Positions 25,501-34,225 are shown, counted from the first letter of the stretch. The stretch: 64,000 nucleotides of DNA from Ruegeria arenilitoris (GCF_013031355.1 NZ_WPZO01000015.1:1-64000); one strand, 5' to 3'. Program-made: numbers and translations. The notes: generated by a model from the letters alone, not told the origin.

Positions 25501-26259
25501 ATGGATATTGCAGGCAGCGTGGCCTTGGTGAGCGGTGGCAGTGGTGGACTTGGATCTCGGATTTGCCACTTACTTGCCGGCAATGGCGTCAAGGTGATCG
25601 TCGGATACCAGAGTGGCGCTGACCGGGCGCATTCCGTCTGCCAGAGCATCATCGACCAGGACCATGCGGCGAAAGCGGTCAAGATTGATCATTGCGACCC
25701 TGTGTCTGTTTCCGAGTGTATTGACGACGTTGTTGGCACATTTGGTTCTTTGGATATTCTGGTCAACAATGCCGGCATGGCGTCAGGGGGGTATAGCCTC
25801 CCCAAGGGAGATCTCGAAACTTTCACACCAGAAATCTGGACCGAAATGCTTAACGTGAACCTAAGCGGGCCGTATTATTTGACCAGAGCAGCCGCACCCT
25901 TTCTTCGCGCATCCAAATGGGGCCGGGTGATCAACCTTTCATCCACTATTGGGCACGGGGTTTGGGGCGCAGCAGCGGCATACGCCCCCAGCAAAGCAGC
26001 CGTGGTGCCACTTACCCGGTTTTTGGCGGCGGCGTTGGCTCCGGAGGTCACTGTAAACTGCATTTCCCCAGGCTTAATGGAGGGCACACAGATGTCTACC
26101 GGCGCTCCGGATGAGTTTGTTGCACTCTGGCGCGACAGATCGATTTTGGGCGCGACGACATCAATCGACGACGTCGCCCAACAGGTTTTTACTTTTTGCA
26201 AGAGTCCATCGGTCACAGGGCAGACGGTAGTGATTGACGGAGGAATTCACCTCGATTGA
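25501..26259 (+). CDS. SDR family oxidoreductase (FabG-like)
   Basis: This 252-aa classical SDR has the cofactor loop SGGSGGLGSRI (about residues 11-21), the NNAG motif (about 91), catalytic Ser in INLSST, and Tyr/Lys in YAPSKAA (about 160-166). C-terminal CISPG and IDGGIHLD complete the 3-oxoacyl-ACP-reductase-like pattern. The first residue of the usual TGxxxGxG is changed to SGGSGGLG. It likely reduces or oxidises a secondary alcohol with NAD(P). It lies 278 bp after the GntR gene on the same strand and has its own ribosome site (AGGTGAG). A broken MaoC gene follows, so it may have belonged to a longer operon before decay. Confidence 0.88.
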   Translation: MDIAGSVALVSGGSGGLGSRICHLLAGNGVKVIVGYQSGADRAHSVCQSIIDQDHAAKAVKIDHCDPVSVSECIDDVVGTFGSLDILVNNAGMASGGYSLPKGDLETFTPEIWTEMLNVNLSGPYYLTRAAAPFLRASKWGRVINLSSTIGHGVWGAAAAYAPSKAAVVPLTRFLAAALAPEVTVNCISPGLMEGTQMSTGAPDEFVALWRDRSILGATTSIDDVAQQVFTFCKSPSVTGQTVVIDGGIHLD

Positions 26260-26374
26260 CGTCAGCTTCGGAGTCTCGTTGCTCGTAGGTAGCTGCGATC
26301 GCCCAATATGGTTGGCAGATGGTGGATCAGGGCCCTCGTTGACTGACAACTCTCCTGCCGAATATGATTTTGGA

Positions 26375-26581
26375 ATGACCAGCAGCAAGTATTTCCACGA
26401 TCTGTCAGTTGGAGATACCTTCGAAACAGCTGGGCTTACTCTCACCGAAGGCGCGATTGTTGACTTTGCACTTACGTACGATCCTCAGCCCCTTCACGTA
26501 GATACAGCTGCTTTACCGGCCTGCGATCCCATCGAGTCCCAAAAGAGAAACTCAGCTAGTTTGTCCGCCGTAACTGGGTAA
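26375..26581 (+). pseudogene. N-terminal fragment of a MaoC-like hydratase
   Basis: From ATG 26375 the first 47 residues read as the start of a MaoC-like dehydratase: SKYFHDLSVGDTFETAG, then TLTEGAIVDFALTYDPQP and LHVDTAAL. After about 26516 the family resemblance stops and the frame ends within 22 residues. The hot-dog core that should follow is missing; MaoC enzymes are about 150 aa. The fragment sits 115 bp after the SDR and just before an IS6-type remnant, which suggests truncation by a transposition-associated deletion. Confidence 0.65.
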
Positions 26582-26739
26582 GGAAACGTCAATACTAGCA
26601 GAATGAATACGAGAGAAACCTGATGGCGACAAAGAGCGAACATTTTGAAGCTCCTTTCTTTGCAAAATTAAAAAGTACAATTAAAAATCATCCATCCAGC
26701 GCTACTATAACACATTCCAATCCAATTGAGGGTCTTGTC

Positions 26740-26988
26740 AGAAGATCTTTGGTTGAGGTGGGCAGGCGGCTCAACAATCGTGTCGAGAATTCGCACCTCC
26801 TGTTTCGACGACTCGAACGCGCCGTGCAAAGGTTCAGGCGCATGCTAAGTTTAGAGAAATTCGCCTTCGTCCATTCCACCGTCCACAACCACTTCAACAA
26901 GAAGATCGCTAGCCAGCAGAGGCACCTTCACATTGAGATAGTCCACCCTCTCACCGAGTGGCGCGAACTTGGTGCGGCATTCATGTGA
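26740..26988 (+). pseudogene. C-terminal remnant of an IS6-family transposase
   Basis: The frame reads GRRLNNRVENSHLLFRRLERA, VQRFRRMLSLEKFAFVHSTVHNHFN and LTEWRELGAAF, with only short gaps to the conserved C-terminus of IS6-family DDE transposases (LNNRAENSH...FRRRERAM...FRxMxSLQKF...VHNHFN...EWRxL). The Glu of RVENSH corresponds to the last catalytic acid. Only about 80 of about 235 residues remain; the DDE Asp residues and both terminal inverted repeats are not seen. The remnant marks an old insertion/deletion between the MaoC fragment and the acyl-CoA dehydrogenase gene. Confidence 0.7.
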
Positions 26989-27187
26989 TGCGCCCTCTCG
27001 GCCATAAAGCCAGCGCTGCTCTCAAATTTGCCGAAAACGAATTTGATACCGGCCATTACGAGGGCGTCAACAATAGTCAACTCCTCCCCGCCGGGCATCC
27101 CAAAGGCGTACCGGCAACCAGCCTCCTAGAGCCGCCGCGCGAGCAGGTCGGCAGCCAGAAAGTCATCGTCTGTTTTCGTAGGTTCTC
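26989..27187. other. Decayed intergenic stretch after the IS remnant
   Basis: No intact gene is visible. Short frames on both strands look like broken coding sequence but match nothing I can name. The region separates the transposase remnant from the 3' end of the acyl-CoA dehydrogenase. Confidence 0.5.
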
Positions 27188-28405
27188 CTATTCAGCCGCG
27201 TAACGCGTTATGTCTGTGAGGCGCATATATCCGTCACGCGTCTGCGGTGTCTTGATGCCAAGAATGTTACCAGCCACTTGAGTTCGAAGTATCTGCGCGG
27301 TACCGCCACCGATGGTGAACATGCGCACATCGCGATACATCCGCTCCAGAGGTTCACGATCGCTGTAGCCGCGTGCGCCAAACATTTGCAGCGCGTCGCT
27401 GACCACCTTTATTGCCATCTCGGACGCAAAGAGCTTGGCGCGGGCGGCCATCGTCATGTCAGGATACTGGCTGCCTTTTGGACCGCGCGAACGCGCCGCT
27501 TCATGGAGGAGCAGCCGGGCCGCATGAACTTGCGTGTCCATATCGGCGAGCATCCATTGAAGCCCCTGGAATTCAGCGAGCGGGCGTCCGAACTGTTCGC
27601 GTTGTAAGAGATAGCTTTTGGCATGTTCAAGCGCCCCTGCCGCGACACCCATGGCAATGGTGCCGGCACCAACGCGTTGCGAATTGTAGGCGTTCATCAG
27701 GTCGGCGAAACCGCGCTTGAGACCCGAAGGTGGTTTGACCAGCCATTTCTCGTCGATCACGACATTCTCGAACCGCAATTCTGCTTCGGGCATACCGCAT
27801 AGGCCCATCGTGTATTCGCAGCCCACTACGGTGAACCCCATTGGCATGTTATCCGAGATCGGATCAGCAAACAGAATGAAGCCGCCAATCCCCTGATCCA
27901 CGCCTGCCTCATCGAGCACGCGGGCAAATACCAAGTGGAGCTTCGAAACCCCTCCACCTGTGATCCAGTGTTTGGTCCCGTTGAGGATGTATGTGTTACC
28001 CTGTTTCCGGGCGGTAGTCTGCATTTCAGTCGCGGCACTTCCCGCGTCAGGTTCCGTGATGCAGATCGCGGGCTTGTCTCCTGCCAACACATGTTCAGCG
28101 CAAAAAACCTTCTGCTCGTCATTGCCATAACCCATGACCGCGCTGATGCCACCCATGTTGCCTTCGACAACGATGCGGGCCGTCAGGGTACAGGCTTTCG
28201 CGATCTCTTCGACCACCATGGTCACATCCAGAAAACTCGCGCCATGCCCGCCATACTGCTTTGGAATAGACATGCCCATGATGCCAGCATCGGCCAGCTC
28301 ACCAACGTTCTGCCAGCAATAGGCGCGCGACTTGTCCCACTCTGCGGCGCGTTTCTCAAATCCTGGGGCCAGTTCTCTTGCAACGTTCACAAGCGGATGC
28401 GTCAT
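27188..28405 (-). CDS. Acyl-CoA dehydrogenase
   Basis: This 405-aa flavoenzyme has the complete family pattern: the N-terminal helical domain, then CITEPDAGSAATEMQTTA (FAD/substrate signature, about residues 115-132), KHWITGGGVSKLHLVFA, a middle beta domain, and a C-terminal domain with QMFGARGYSDREPLERMYRDVRMFTIGGGTAQILRTQVA (about 350-388). The base Glu would be in the region of ERMYRDVR or the G-Y-S segment. It dehydrogenates an acyl-CoA thioester. The start has GAGGGAC upstream. It is divergent from the LysR gene at 28501; no electron-transfer flavoprotein genes are nearby. The substrate range cannot be told. Confidence 0.9.
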   Translation of the reverse strand: MTHPLVNVARELAPGFEKRAAEWDKSRAYCWQNVGELADAGIMGMSIPKQYGGHGASFLDVTMVVEEIAKACTLTARIVVEGNMGGISAVMGYGNDEQKVFCAEHVLAGDKPAICITEPDAGSAATEMQTTARKQGNTYILNGTKHWITGGGVSKLHLVFARVLDEAGVDQGIGGFILFADPISDNMPMGFTVVGCEYTMGLCGMPEAELRFENVVIDEKWLVKPPSGLKRGFADLMNAYNSQRVGAGTIAMGVAAGALEHAKSYLLQREQFGRPLAEFQGLQWMLADMDTQVHAARLLLHEAARSRGPKGSQYPDMTMAARAKLFASEMAIKVVSDALQMFGARGYSDREPLERMYRDVRMFTIGGGTAQILRTQVAGNILGIKTPQTRDGYMRLTDITRYAAE

Positions 28406-28500
28406 GGCGTGTCCCTCGTTTCTGCTTTCACCAGAATACGCTTGCGGAAATACAACTCAATATAATAAGTTTTAACATCAAGTACATAGTTTCTTAAGTT

Positions 28501-29391
28501 ATGCAGACACGCTCTCTCAGAACCCTCATGCGGATCTCCAAGGTCGGCTCCTTTGCAAAGGCGGCCGAGCAACAAAACATGTCATTGTCCGCACTCTCCA
28601 TGCAGATGAAGGCACTAGAGACGGAGCTTGGCGTTGACCTCTTTGACCGCACCGTGCGACCACCGCGACTTACGCCAATCGGTCGGGCCATCGTCGAGGC
28701 ATCAATCCCCCTCCTGCAGCATGAAGATAGCCTTCTCGAAATCTGCCGCCCGACAGACACGCTGGTCGGGCATTTCCGAATTGGATTTGTCACAACAGCT
28801 GCCGTTCGCCTGCTGCCGGGCTTCTTGAACAACGCAAAGCATCACGCACCGCAAGCGACCTTCTCGTTTGAAACCGGCCTGTCCAAGGCTCTACAGGAGA
28901 AGGTCGTCAGCGGACAGCTTGATGCCGCGCTTGTCACGGATGCCGAAGGTGTTCCTGACGCGCTTGCGGAACTGGTGCTTCGAGAGGAACCCTTTGCCTT
29001 CGCGGCCCATGAAAGCTTGCTGAAAGACGGCCTCGGCGGTTTATTGAATGCGCAGCCATTCTTTCACTTCATGCCCGACACAGGGATCGGCAAACTCATT
29101 GCTGGAGAGATGCTTAAACACGAAAGACCAAAGGGTTCCGAGACGATTGTCCTCGATAACCTTGAAGCGATCATGGAGTGTGTCTCGGCGGGTCTAGGTT
29201 TTACGCTTCTGCCTGCACCCGATGTTATGCGGTATCGGTCTGACGACGTCAAAACCATCCGTCTTCCCCAAACTTCAGCCAGAAAACTTGTTCTTGCAAC
29301 CGTGCGCGAGGGCGCACTGGCTGGAAGGGAGGCCGTGCTCGCGGCGTTGTTTTCGGCCGGCGCGGCTCACGCTGCGAGCGAAAAAGACTGA
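28501..29391 (+). CDS. LysR family transcriptional regulator
   Basis: This 296-aa protein has the LysR winged helix at the N-terminus (VGSFAKAAEQQNMSLSALSMQMKALE, residues about 14-39) and a periplasmic-binding-like effector domain (VGHFRIGFVTTAAVRLLPGFL, then GQLDAALVTDAEGVPDALAE and the MECVSAGLGFTLLPAP hinge region). It is divergent from the acyl-CoA dehydrogenase gene, with a 95-bp AT-rich gap between them, and is its likely regulator. Downstream of it lies decayed DNA. Confidence 0.9.
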   Translation: MQTRSLRTLMRISKVGSFAKAAEQQNMSLSALSMQMKALETELGVDLFDRTVRPPRLTPIGRAIVEASIPLLQHEDSLLEICRPTDTLVGHFRIGFVTTAAVRLLPGFLNNAKHHAPQATFSFETGLSKALQEKVVSGQLDAALVTDAEGVPDALAELVLREEPFAFAAHESLLKDGLGGLLNAQPFFHFMPDTGIGKLIAGEMLKHERPKGSETIVLDNLEAIMECVSAGLGFTLLPAPDVMRYRSDDVKTIRLPQTSARKLVLATVREGALAGREAVLAALFSAGAAHAASEKD

Positions 29392-30033
29392 CCTTTCCTA
29401 CGCTCGTGGCCTCGGCTGAATCGACGAGGACCTTGAAGCAACTGGGTAGCTCTGAGCAATACAGTGACATTCACGTTCAAAGACGGCCCTGATCCCACTC
29501 AAGGTTCTGGAATTGCCCAGCGTCAATCTTCTGCTGGAACATATCTTCAATCGAACTCTGTAACGGGCGGTAGCTCAGGTTGAATTCGCGTATCCCTTTT
29601 GAATTGCCTGCCCTGAAGGGGTCATTGACGTTCCGGGATCCAAACTTGCTAGTGATGCCGCCTCCTGCGGGTGGTCCAACGAGCCAAGCCATGAACTTGG
29701 GCAACGCTCGGAGCGGAAGTGCATAGTCACCGAACTTCTCTTTCAGTTCTTGAGACAACGAGAACACATCGGTCTCATGTGCCGAGATGATGTTTCGACC
29801 ATTTGCCTTGGGAAGAGCTGCAGCTCTTGCTTTAGAGATCATGAAAAGTGCGGAACAATTGCGCCGCCCTGGCACAGGCGAAATGCGAGGTTGGTATCGG
29901 CACACATTCACGAAAAATCGTCACCGGAGTAATCGGCAAAAAAAAGTTCGCCTATGACCTTTGGGGCGATACCGTGAGCTTGGCTTCGCGGATGGAAAGC
30001 ACCGGGCAGCCTGAGTGCATTTGGGCTTCAAAT
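29392..30033. other. Gene graveyard: two opposed gene fragments
   Basis: This 640-bp region holds the 3' part of an epimerase-like gene on the minus strand and an internal piece of an adenylate cyclase gene on the plus strand, abutting head to head near 29.84 kb. Nothing intact is seen. Confidence 0.6.
29477..29833 (-). pseudogene. C-terminal fragment of an NAD-dependent epimerase/dihydroflavonol-reductase-like SDR
   Basis: The frame contains ALPKANGRNIISAHETDVFS, LREKFG-like QELKEKFGDYALPLRALPKF and SRNVNDPFRAGNSKG...LSYRPLQSSIEDMFQQKIDAG. These match the C-terminal substrate-binding third of extended SDR reductases (pattern: ...ANGRYI.S.E, LP..L......P, YRP.......M..Q..). The Rossmann half, with TGxxGxxG, is absent: the fragment breaks at about 29835, next to the cyclase fragment. 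About 115 of about 340 residues remain. Confidence 0.65.
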
Positions 30034-30054
30034 TCACTCAGTGCGTTGAGACAA
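29863..30054 (+). pseudogene. Internal fragment of a class III adenylate/guanylate cyclase
   Basis: The frame reads [19 protein letters not shown] followed by [18 protein letters not shown] and [10 protein letters not shown]. This corresponds to the second half of the class III cyclase catalytic domain ([36 protein letters not shown]). The DLWGDTV (adenine recognition/transition-state) motif is intact, but the metal-binding Asp motifs upstream and the rest of the protein are missing. It ends at the 3' end of the proC-like gene. Confidence 0.7.
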
Positions 30055-30891
30055 CTCGATGCTGCGACTATGAGCAGCCTGCGCCGTCCTTTGAATGAGC
30101 GGGAACACCCCTTTCTCAAGGGACATCAACTCTTGCAGCCCCGCCTCTGTTGTCCCATTCGGAGAAGTTACTTCATTTCGAAGGTCGGCAGGTGACAAGG
30201 GGCTGGATCGCAGAAGATCGCCGCTCCCCGAGATCATTGCGCTTGCCAGTTTTGCCGCAACTTCCTGCGCCAAACCCAGTTCTCGTCCAGCTTCCGTCAA
30301 TGCCTCTGTCAGCGCGAAAACGTAGGCCGGGCCGCTTCCAGAAATCGCGGTTACGGCGTGAAGCATGTCCTCATCATCAAGAACCACGGTCTCTCCAACT
30401 GCCCGCATCAGTTGTATTGCAAGATCCATATGATTGGTTGTTGTGCAGGCATTGCCGACAAGCGCGGTAATGCCAGAACCAACGGCTGCGGGTGTGTTTG
30501 GCATTGTGCGAACGATTGGCGTATGCGAGCCCAGCAACTCCTCATAGGTCGAAATCAGAGTGCCGGCGGCAACCGATACGAAAAGAGTTTGCCCAGACCC
30601 GAGAGAATTCAGGTCCGACAAAGCAGAAGTCATGACCTGAGGTTTCGTCGCGATCACCGCGACAGTAGGCGGCTCTTCTGGCTGTTGGTTCAGGCGAAGG
30701 CCGCGATGCGTGAGGCTCTGCAGCCAGTCAGATGGACGCGGATCCAGAACGATAATCTTTTCGGCATCCAGCCCGGCATTGAGCCAGCCGTTCAACAAGG
30801 CGGAGCCCATCTTGCCGCACCCCAAAAGCAACAGGTCACGATCGCCGACATCCAAACGGCTCCGACTTTCTGGGTCCACAACCTGTGCCAT
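30034..30891 (-). CDS. proC: Pyrroline-5-carboxylate reductase family protein
   Basis: This 285-aa protein has an N-terminal NADPH-binding Rossmann fold ([17 protein letters not shown], about residues 20-36) and the family signature region [23 protein letters not shown] and [18 protein letters not shown] at the C-terminal dimerisation domain (about 177-262). It reduces 1-pyrroline-5-carboxylate to proline with NAD(P)H in the cytoplasm. The ATG at 30891 lies four bases after the stop of the class IV aminotransferase gene, so both are in one operon with the TAXI binding protein. In that context it could act on a cyclic imine made by the aminotransferase rather than serve housekeeping proline synthesis. 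Confidence 0.88.
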   Translation of the reverse strand: MAQVVDPESRSRLDVGDRDLLLLGCGKMGSALLNGWLNAGLDAEKIIVLDPRPSDWLQSLTHRGLRLNQQPEEPPTVAVIATKPQVMTSALSDLNSLGSGQTLFVSVAAGTLISTYEELLGSHTPIVRTMPNTPAAVGSGITALVGNACTTTNHMDLAIQLMRAVGETVVLDDEDMLHAVTAISGSGPAYVFALTEALTEAGRELGLAQEVAAKLASAMISGSGDLLRSSPLSPADLRNEVTSPNGTTEAGLQELMSLEKGVFPLIQRTAQAAHSRSIELSQRTE

Positions 30892-30895
30892 GCAA

Positions 30896-31837
30896 TCAGC
30901 TCGCAACCTTCAAGGTGCTGCGTTGCACAAGCTCTTTGTAAAGCTCGCGCAGGCGGCGGGTCATCGGACCAGCACCTTCATGTTCTCCAATTTTTTTCCC
31001 ATCTATGGACGCAACGGGAGTTTGCGCGCCAAATGTTCCGGTCAGAAAGGCCTCGTCAGCTCCATAGGTTTCGTAGAGCGAGTAATTCTTTTCGAACACC
31101 GGAATGTCGTTGGCCCGGCACAGGTCAATGACCTTTTGGCGTGTCACCCCGTTCATGCAGTAATCACCAGTGGAGGTCCAAACCTCACCACGGCGAACAA
31201 TGAAGAAGTTGCACGCATTCGTAGTGTTCACAAACCCATGCGGGTCCAGCATGAGGGCCTCGTCGGCACCCGCTTGTTCGGCCTGCAGACATGCGATAAT
31301 GCAATTCAGCTTCGAGTGACTGTTGTATTTGGCGTCCTGGCTCATCGGCAGGCCGCGCACCTGAGGAACGGTGGCCAATCGAATGCCCTGGCTCATAAGG
31401 CTGTCCGCTGGTTTTGAGTGTTCCACGATCGCAACCACCGTCGGCCCGGAGCGTGACAGCCCCGGATGCTGAAACGGCTTATCCTTTGGCCCGCGGGTTA
31501 CCATGAAACGGCAATGCGCGTCAGTTGTCATTCCGTTGGCCTCGGCAGTGTCATTCAGCGCCTGCAGGACCTCATCCTTGGTCATGCCAACGTCAATTGA
31601 GACAGCTTTGCAGCTGTTGAAAAACCGATCCATGTGTTCGTCAAAGAACGCCCACGTACCGTTATAGAGTCGCAGCCCTTCCCACATTCCATCTCCCAAC
31701 ATGAACCCGGAATCATAGACTGAGACCAACGCTTCGCTACGTGGCACGATCTTTCCGTTGAGAAAGATTTTGATGTCCTGATTGCGCGTGTCTTCCTGCG
31801 CGTCATGTGTGGAATGGCTTGGGTTTTGCTCGCTCAT
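30896..31837 (-). CDS. Class IV PLP aminotransferase (BCAT/D-amino-acid aminotransferase-like)
   Basis: This protein of about 313 aa has fold type IV features: SVYDSGFMLGDGMWEGLRLYNG (about residues 38-59), the PLP lysine in SQDAKYNSHSKLNCI (about 165-179), EALMLDPHGFVNTTNACNFFIV and the C-terminal YGADEAFLTGTFG. It transfers an amino group between an amino acid and a keto acid. The residues alone do not separate branched-chain from D-amino acid specificity. The start is ATG 31837 (GTG 31849 is possible). It lies 74 bp downstream of the TAXI binding-protein gene and four bases upstream of proC, so an amino acid imported by the TAXI system is a plausible substrate. Confidence 0.85.
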   Translation of the reverse strand: MSEQNPSHSTHDAQEDTRNQDIKIFLNGKIVPRSEALVSVYDSGFMLGDGMWEGLRLYNGTWAFFDEHMDRFFNSCKAVSIDVGMTKDEVLQALNDTAEANGMTTDAHCRFMVTRGPKDKPFQHPGLSRSGPTVVAIVEHSKPADSLMSQGIRLATVPQVRGLPMSQDAKYNSHSKLNCIIACLQAEQAGADEALMLDPHGFVNTTNACNFFIVRRGEVWTSTGDYCMNGVTRQKVIDLCRANDIPVFEKNYSLYETYGADEAFLTGTFGAQTPVASIDGKKIGEHEGAGPMTRRLRELYKELVQRSTLKVAS

Positions 31838-31911
31838 GTCGTCGCTCACAGCTGGCCGTTGCGTTGAAAAGGTGCAGAGGCGACGCTGACCGCCGCCCCC
31901 GTTTAGCGTGT

Positions 31912-32901
31912 TCAGTTTAACAGTCCGACTTCGCGGAAATAGCGCTCAGCACCGGGGTGCATCGGTGCCGACAACCCATTTACCACCATCTCCTCTTTCT
32001 TGAGGTTGGCAAAGGCCGGATGGAAGGACTTGAAGGCATCAAAGTTGTCGAATACGGACTTGACCATCACGTAGACTGTTTCCTCAGGCACATCTGAAGA
32101 CGTCACAAACGTGGACGGAAGACCGAAGGACGGAACATCTCCGTCTACACCGCGATAAAGGCCACCCGGAATTGTGACATTGCCGTAGTAGGGCTTGCTC
32201 TCGACCAGTGCCTGTACGGCCTCACCTTCAACAGGAATTATGCTGATGTCGCAGGTCGTGGCAGCTTCCAGAACGTTGGCCACCGGGTTGCCGGCAACCA
32301 TCAGAAAGGCCTCAATAGTATTGTCGCACAGGGCAGCAGATTGTTCTGCAGATTTCAACTCGGTCACCAGCCCGAAATGATCCATGTCCCAGCCTAACGC
32401 GTCTACGAGCACTTCGGCTGTTCCGCGCGTTCCGGAACCTGGGTTGCCCAGATTGATGGTCCGGCCGCCGAGGTCGTCCAGAGACTCAATCCCGGTGTCT
32501 TTGCGCGCGGCGATAATAACGGTATCCGGATGCAGCGAAAACAGGCTTCGGAGTTCGGAGTCAGGACCATCCTCTTCAAAAAGACTGGTCCCGTTCAAGG
32601 CGTGGAACTGCCAGTCTGACTGCACAATTCCCATCTCCAACTCGCCCTCGCGCATGGTGCGCAGGTTGTAAACCGATCCACCGGTGCTTTCGACCGAACA
32701 GCGAATGCCGTGCTCTTTCCGGCCCTGATTAACCAGCCGACAGATACCGCCGCCAACAGCATAGTAAATGCCAGTGACACCGCCGGTGCCGATTGTCAGA
32801 AACTCTTCTGCTTTTACCGGGGCACCAGCCAGCAACGCGGCCGCGCCAAACGCTGCAAGCCCGGTATGTATTCTCTTTTTGAGGATGCCGGTCGACAACA
32901 T
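31912..32901 (-). CDS. TAXI-type TRAP solute-binding protein
   Basis: This 329-aa periplasmic protein starts at ATG 32901 (AGGGAG six bases upstream). Its signal peptide runs to about residue 32 (AALLAGAPVKAEEF). It has the TAXI signature ITIGTGGVTGIYYAVGGGICRLVN-like start, split here as FLTIGTGGVTGIYYAVGGG and ICRLVNQGRKEHG, and the typical VESTGGSVYNLRTMREGELEMGIVQSDW stretch. TAXI proteins deliver glutamate/2-oxoglutarate-like or other small acids to a large fused DctQM permease. No such permease gene is in the window, so it must use one encoded elsewhere. It is divergent from the GntR gene at 33188, with twin operator-like palindromes between them. Confidence 0.9.
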   Translation of the reverse strand: MLSTGILKKRIHTGLAAFGAAALLAGAPVKAEEFLTIGTGGVTGIYYAVGGGICRLVNQGRKEHGIRCSVESTGGSVYNLRTMREGELEMGIVQSDWQFHALNGTSLFEEDGPDSELRSLFSLHPDTVIIAARKDTGIESLDDLGGRTINLGNPGSGTRGTAEVLVDALGWDMDHFGLVTELKSAEQSAALCDNTIEAFLMVAGNPVANVLEAATTCDISIIPVEGEAVQALVESKPYYGNVTIPGGLYRGVDGDVPSFGLPSTFVTSSDVPEETVYVMVKSVFDNFDAFKSFHPAFANLKKEEMVVNGLSAPMHPGAERYFREVGLLN

Positions 32902-33041
32902 GAATAACTCCCTTTTCACCTATTGTGTCATCCCGGTTCCAGACCGGGTGATCATCTCTTGCCGATGGAGTGGGCAATCGCAGCCAAGGTTCGGAGCTTT
33001 TCGAATCCCCACCTGCCAAGACGGTACAGCAAGATTCTTAA

Positions 33042-33072
33042 ATTGTCGACAATTTTAAACATTGTCGACAAT
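33042..33072. promoter_or_regulatory. Twin GntR operators ATTGTCGACAAT
   Basis: Two perfect 12-bp palindromes ATTGTCGACAAT lie at 33042-33053 and 33061-33072, 19 bp apart start to start. They match the general FadR-subfamily pattern N-T-N-G-T-N2-A-C-N-A-N. They lie between the divergent TAXI and GntR (33188) genes, so autoregulation with control of the amino-acid operon is likely. Confidence 0.8.
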
Positions 33073-33187
33073 ATCCGAGTGACCCGTTATCTTGAGATTG
33101 AGCTGCCGCAGTCATTTTTCTGGCTATCCTGGCCGCACAAAGTAATCTCGCGTTCCATCTATTGGGTGTTCCAGCAACGGGATCGAC

Positions 33188-33868
33188 ATGACACGACAAG
33201 CATCTTCGGCCGAGAAATCCGGCGATACATTGAAAGACAGGACACTGGAGCGACTCCAGAAGCTGATCTTGACCGGAGATATGGAGCCCGGGGCAAAACT
33301 GCTTGAAACCCAGGTTGCTGCTCAGCTGGATGTCAGCCGCGCCACATTGCGCGAAGCGATGGTTCAATTGGGTGAGATCGGGCTTCTTGTTTACATCCCG
33401 TTCCGCGGAACCTTCCTTCGCACACTGGATCCAGTTGATCTGGACGAAATCTATTCTTTCCGGACCGGGCTCGAAAAGATGGCTTTTCAGTTCTGCTGGG
33501 ACAAGCGTGACCTCATCAGCCTCGCCGACCTTCAGATGAGGAACAACAGGCTATGCGATTGCATATCTGACAACGATCCCTACGGCGCGATCATGGCCGA
33601 AATGCACCTCCACTCATGGTGCTATGAACTTTCGGGGCATACGCTTTTGCTGCAAAGCTGGGAACGCCTGAAACCCAACCTCCAATTCTATTTTGCCATG
33701 CATCAGAAGGCGCATGGGCGGGGCGGTCCGTTGCGGGAATCTCACGACAAATACATCGAGCTCGCCAATGGTGACAGCTTGGATGACATGCTGGTTCACC
33801 TTGAAGACCACATGCGGCAAGGATTGGAAAACACGATGAAATTTCTGAATGAAAGAAACGCTACATAA
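33188..33868 (+). CDS. GntR family regulator, FCD-type
   Basis: This 226-aa protein has an N-terminal winged helix (LERLQKLILTGDMEPGAKLLETQVAAQLDVSRATLREAMVQLGEIGLL in several segments, residues about 17-65) and a helical FCD domain with metal/ligand candidates in EMHLHSWCYEL, LRESHDKYIEL and VHLEDHMRQGLEN. It is divergent from the TAXI/aminotransferase/proC operon and flanked by two consensus GntR palindromes, so it most likely represses that operon in response to an imported acid or amino acid. The protein belongs to the same family as that at 24560 but their sites differ. Confidence 0.9.
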   Translation: MTRQASSAEKSGDTLKDRTLERLQKLILTGDMEPGAKLLETQVAAQLDVSRATLREAMVQLGEIGLLVYIPFRGTFLRTLDPVDLDEIYSFRTGLEKMAFQFCWDKRDLISLADLQMRNNRLCDCISDNDPYGAIMAEMHLHSWCYELSGHTLLLQSWERLKPNLQFYFAMHQKAHGRGGPLRESHDKYIELANGDSLDDMLVHLEDHMRQGLENTMKFLNERNAT

Positions 33869-34098
33869 GTCGCGTCAGTTTCCCTTGGATCAAGCCCTTT
33901 TCACTTGATGGGCGACATATCGCGGTTGAACCACTTGAGCAAAATTCAGTGAACACCTTGCAGTGGCTGTAGCCGATGGGGATCTTCATTGCCTCTGGCA
34001 CATAATGGTACCGGCACCAGAGGGTGCGTTGGCAGAGATCTGAGGCCACAGACGTGGCGGCGAAAGCAACGGTTCAGAATAGTGTCCTTGGAAGTAGA

Positions 34099-34136
34099 CC
34101 CCTGAGCTTGTTGAAAAGACCTATCGAGTTCAGGGG
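34099..34136. repeat. 10-bp inverted repeat with 18-base loop
   Basis: CCCCTGAGCT (34099-34108) pairs with AGTTCAGGGG (34127-34136) with one G-T wobble. There is no T-tract on either side and no flanking gene end. It could be a remnant of a mobile-element end or an RNA hairpin; the function is unknown. Confidence 0.4.
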
Positions 34137-34208
34137 TTTCGAAGTAATTTTCTTTCACAAATACAAGCACGATCCGGAAGCCTGATTTTGGGCTTCGGTG
34201 CCGCGCTG

Positions 34209-34225
34209 ATCGCTGGCACAGCGAA
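34209..34225 (-). repeat. Hairpin resembling the end of the dispersed repeat
   Basis: Read on the minus strand it is TTCGCT-GTGCC-AGCGAT, the same arms and loop size as the terminal hairpins of the copies at 7716 and 9150, with the last base changed. The rest of the element is not recognisable here. Confidence 0.35.

Noticed and set aside
26688-26900. Minus-strand open frame opposite the IS6 remnant
   Set aside because: It is the antisense shadow of the transposase C-terminus, often mis-annotated as a hypothetical protein.
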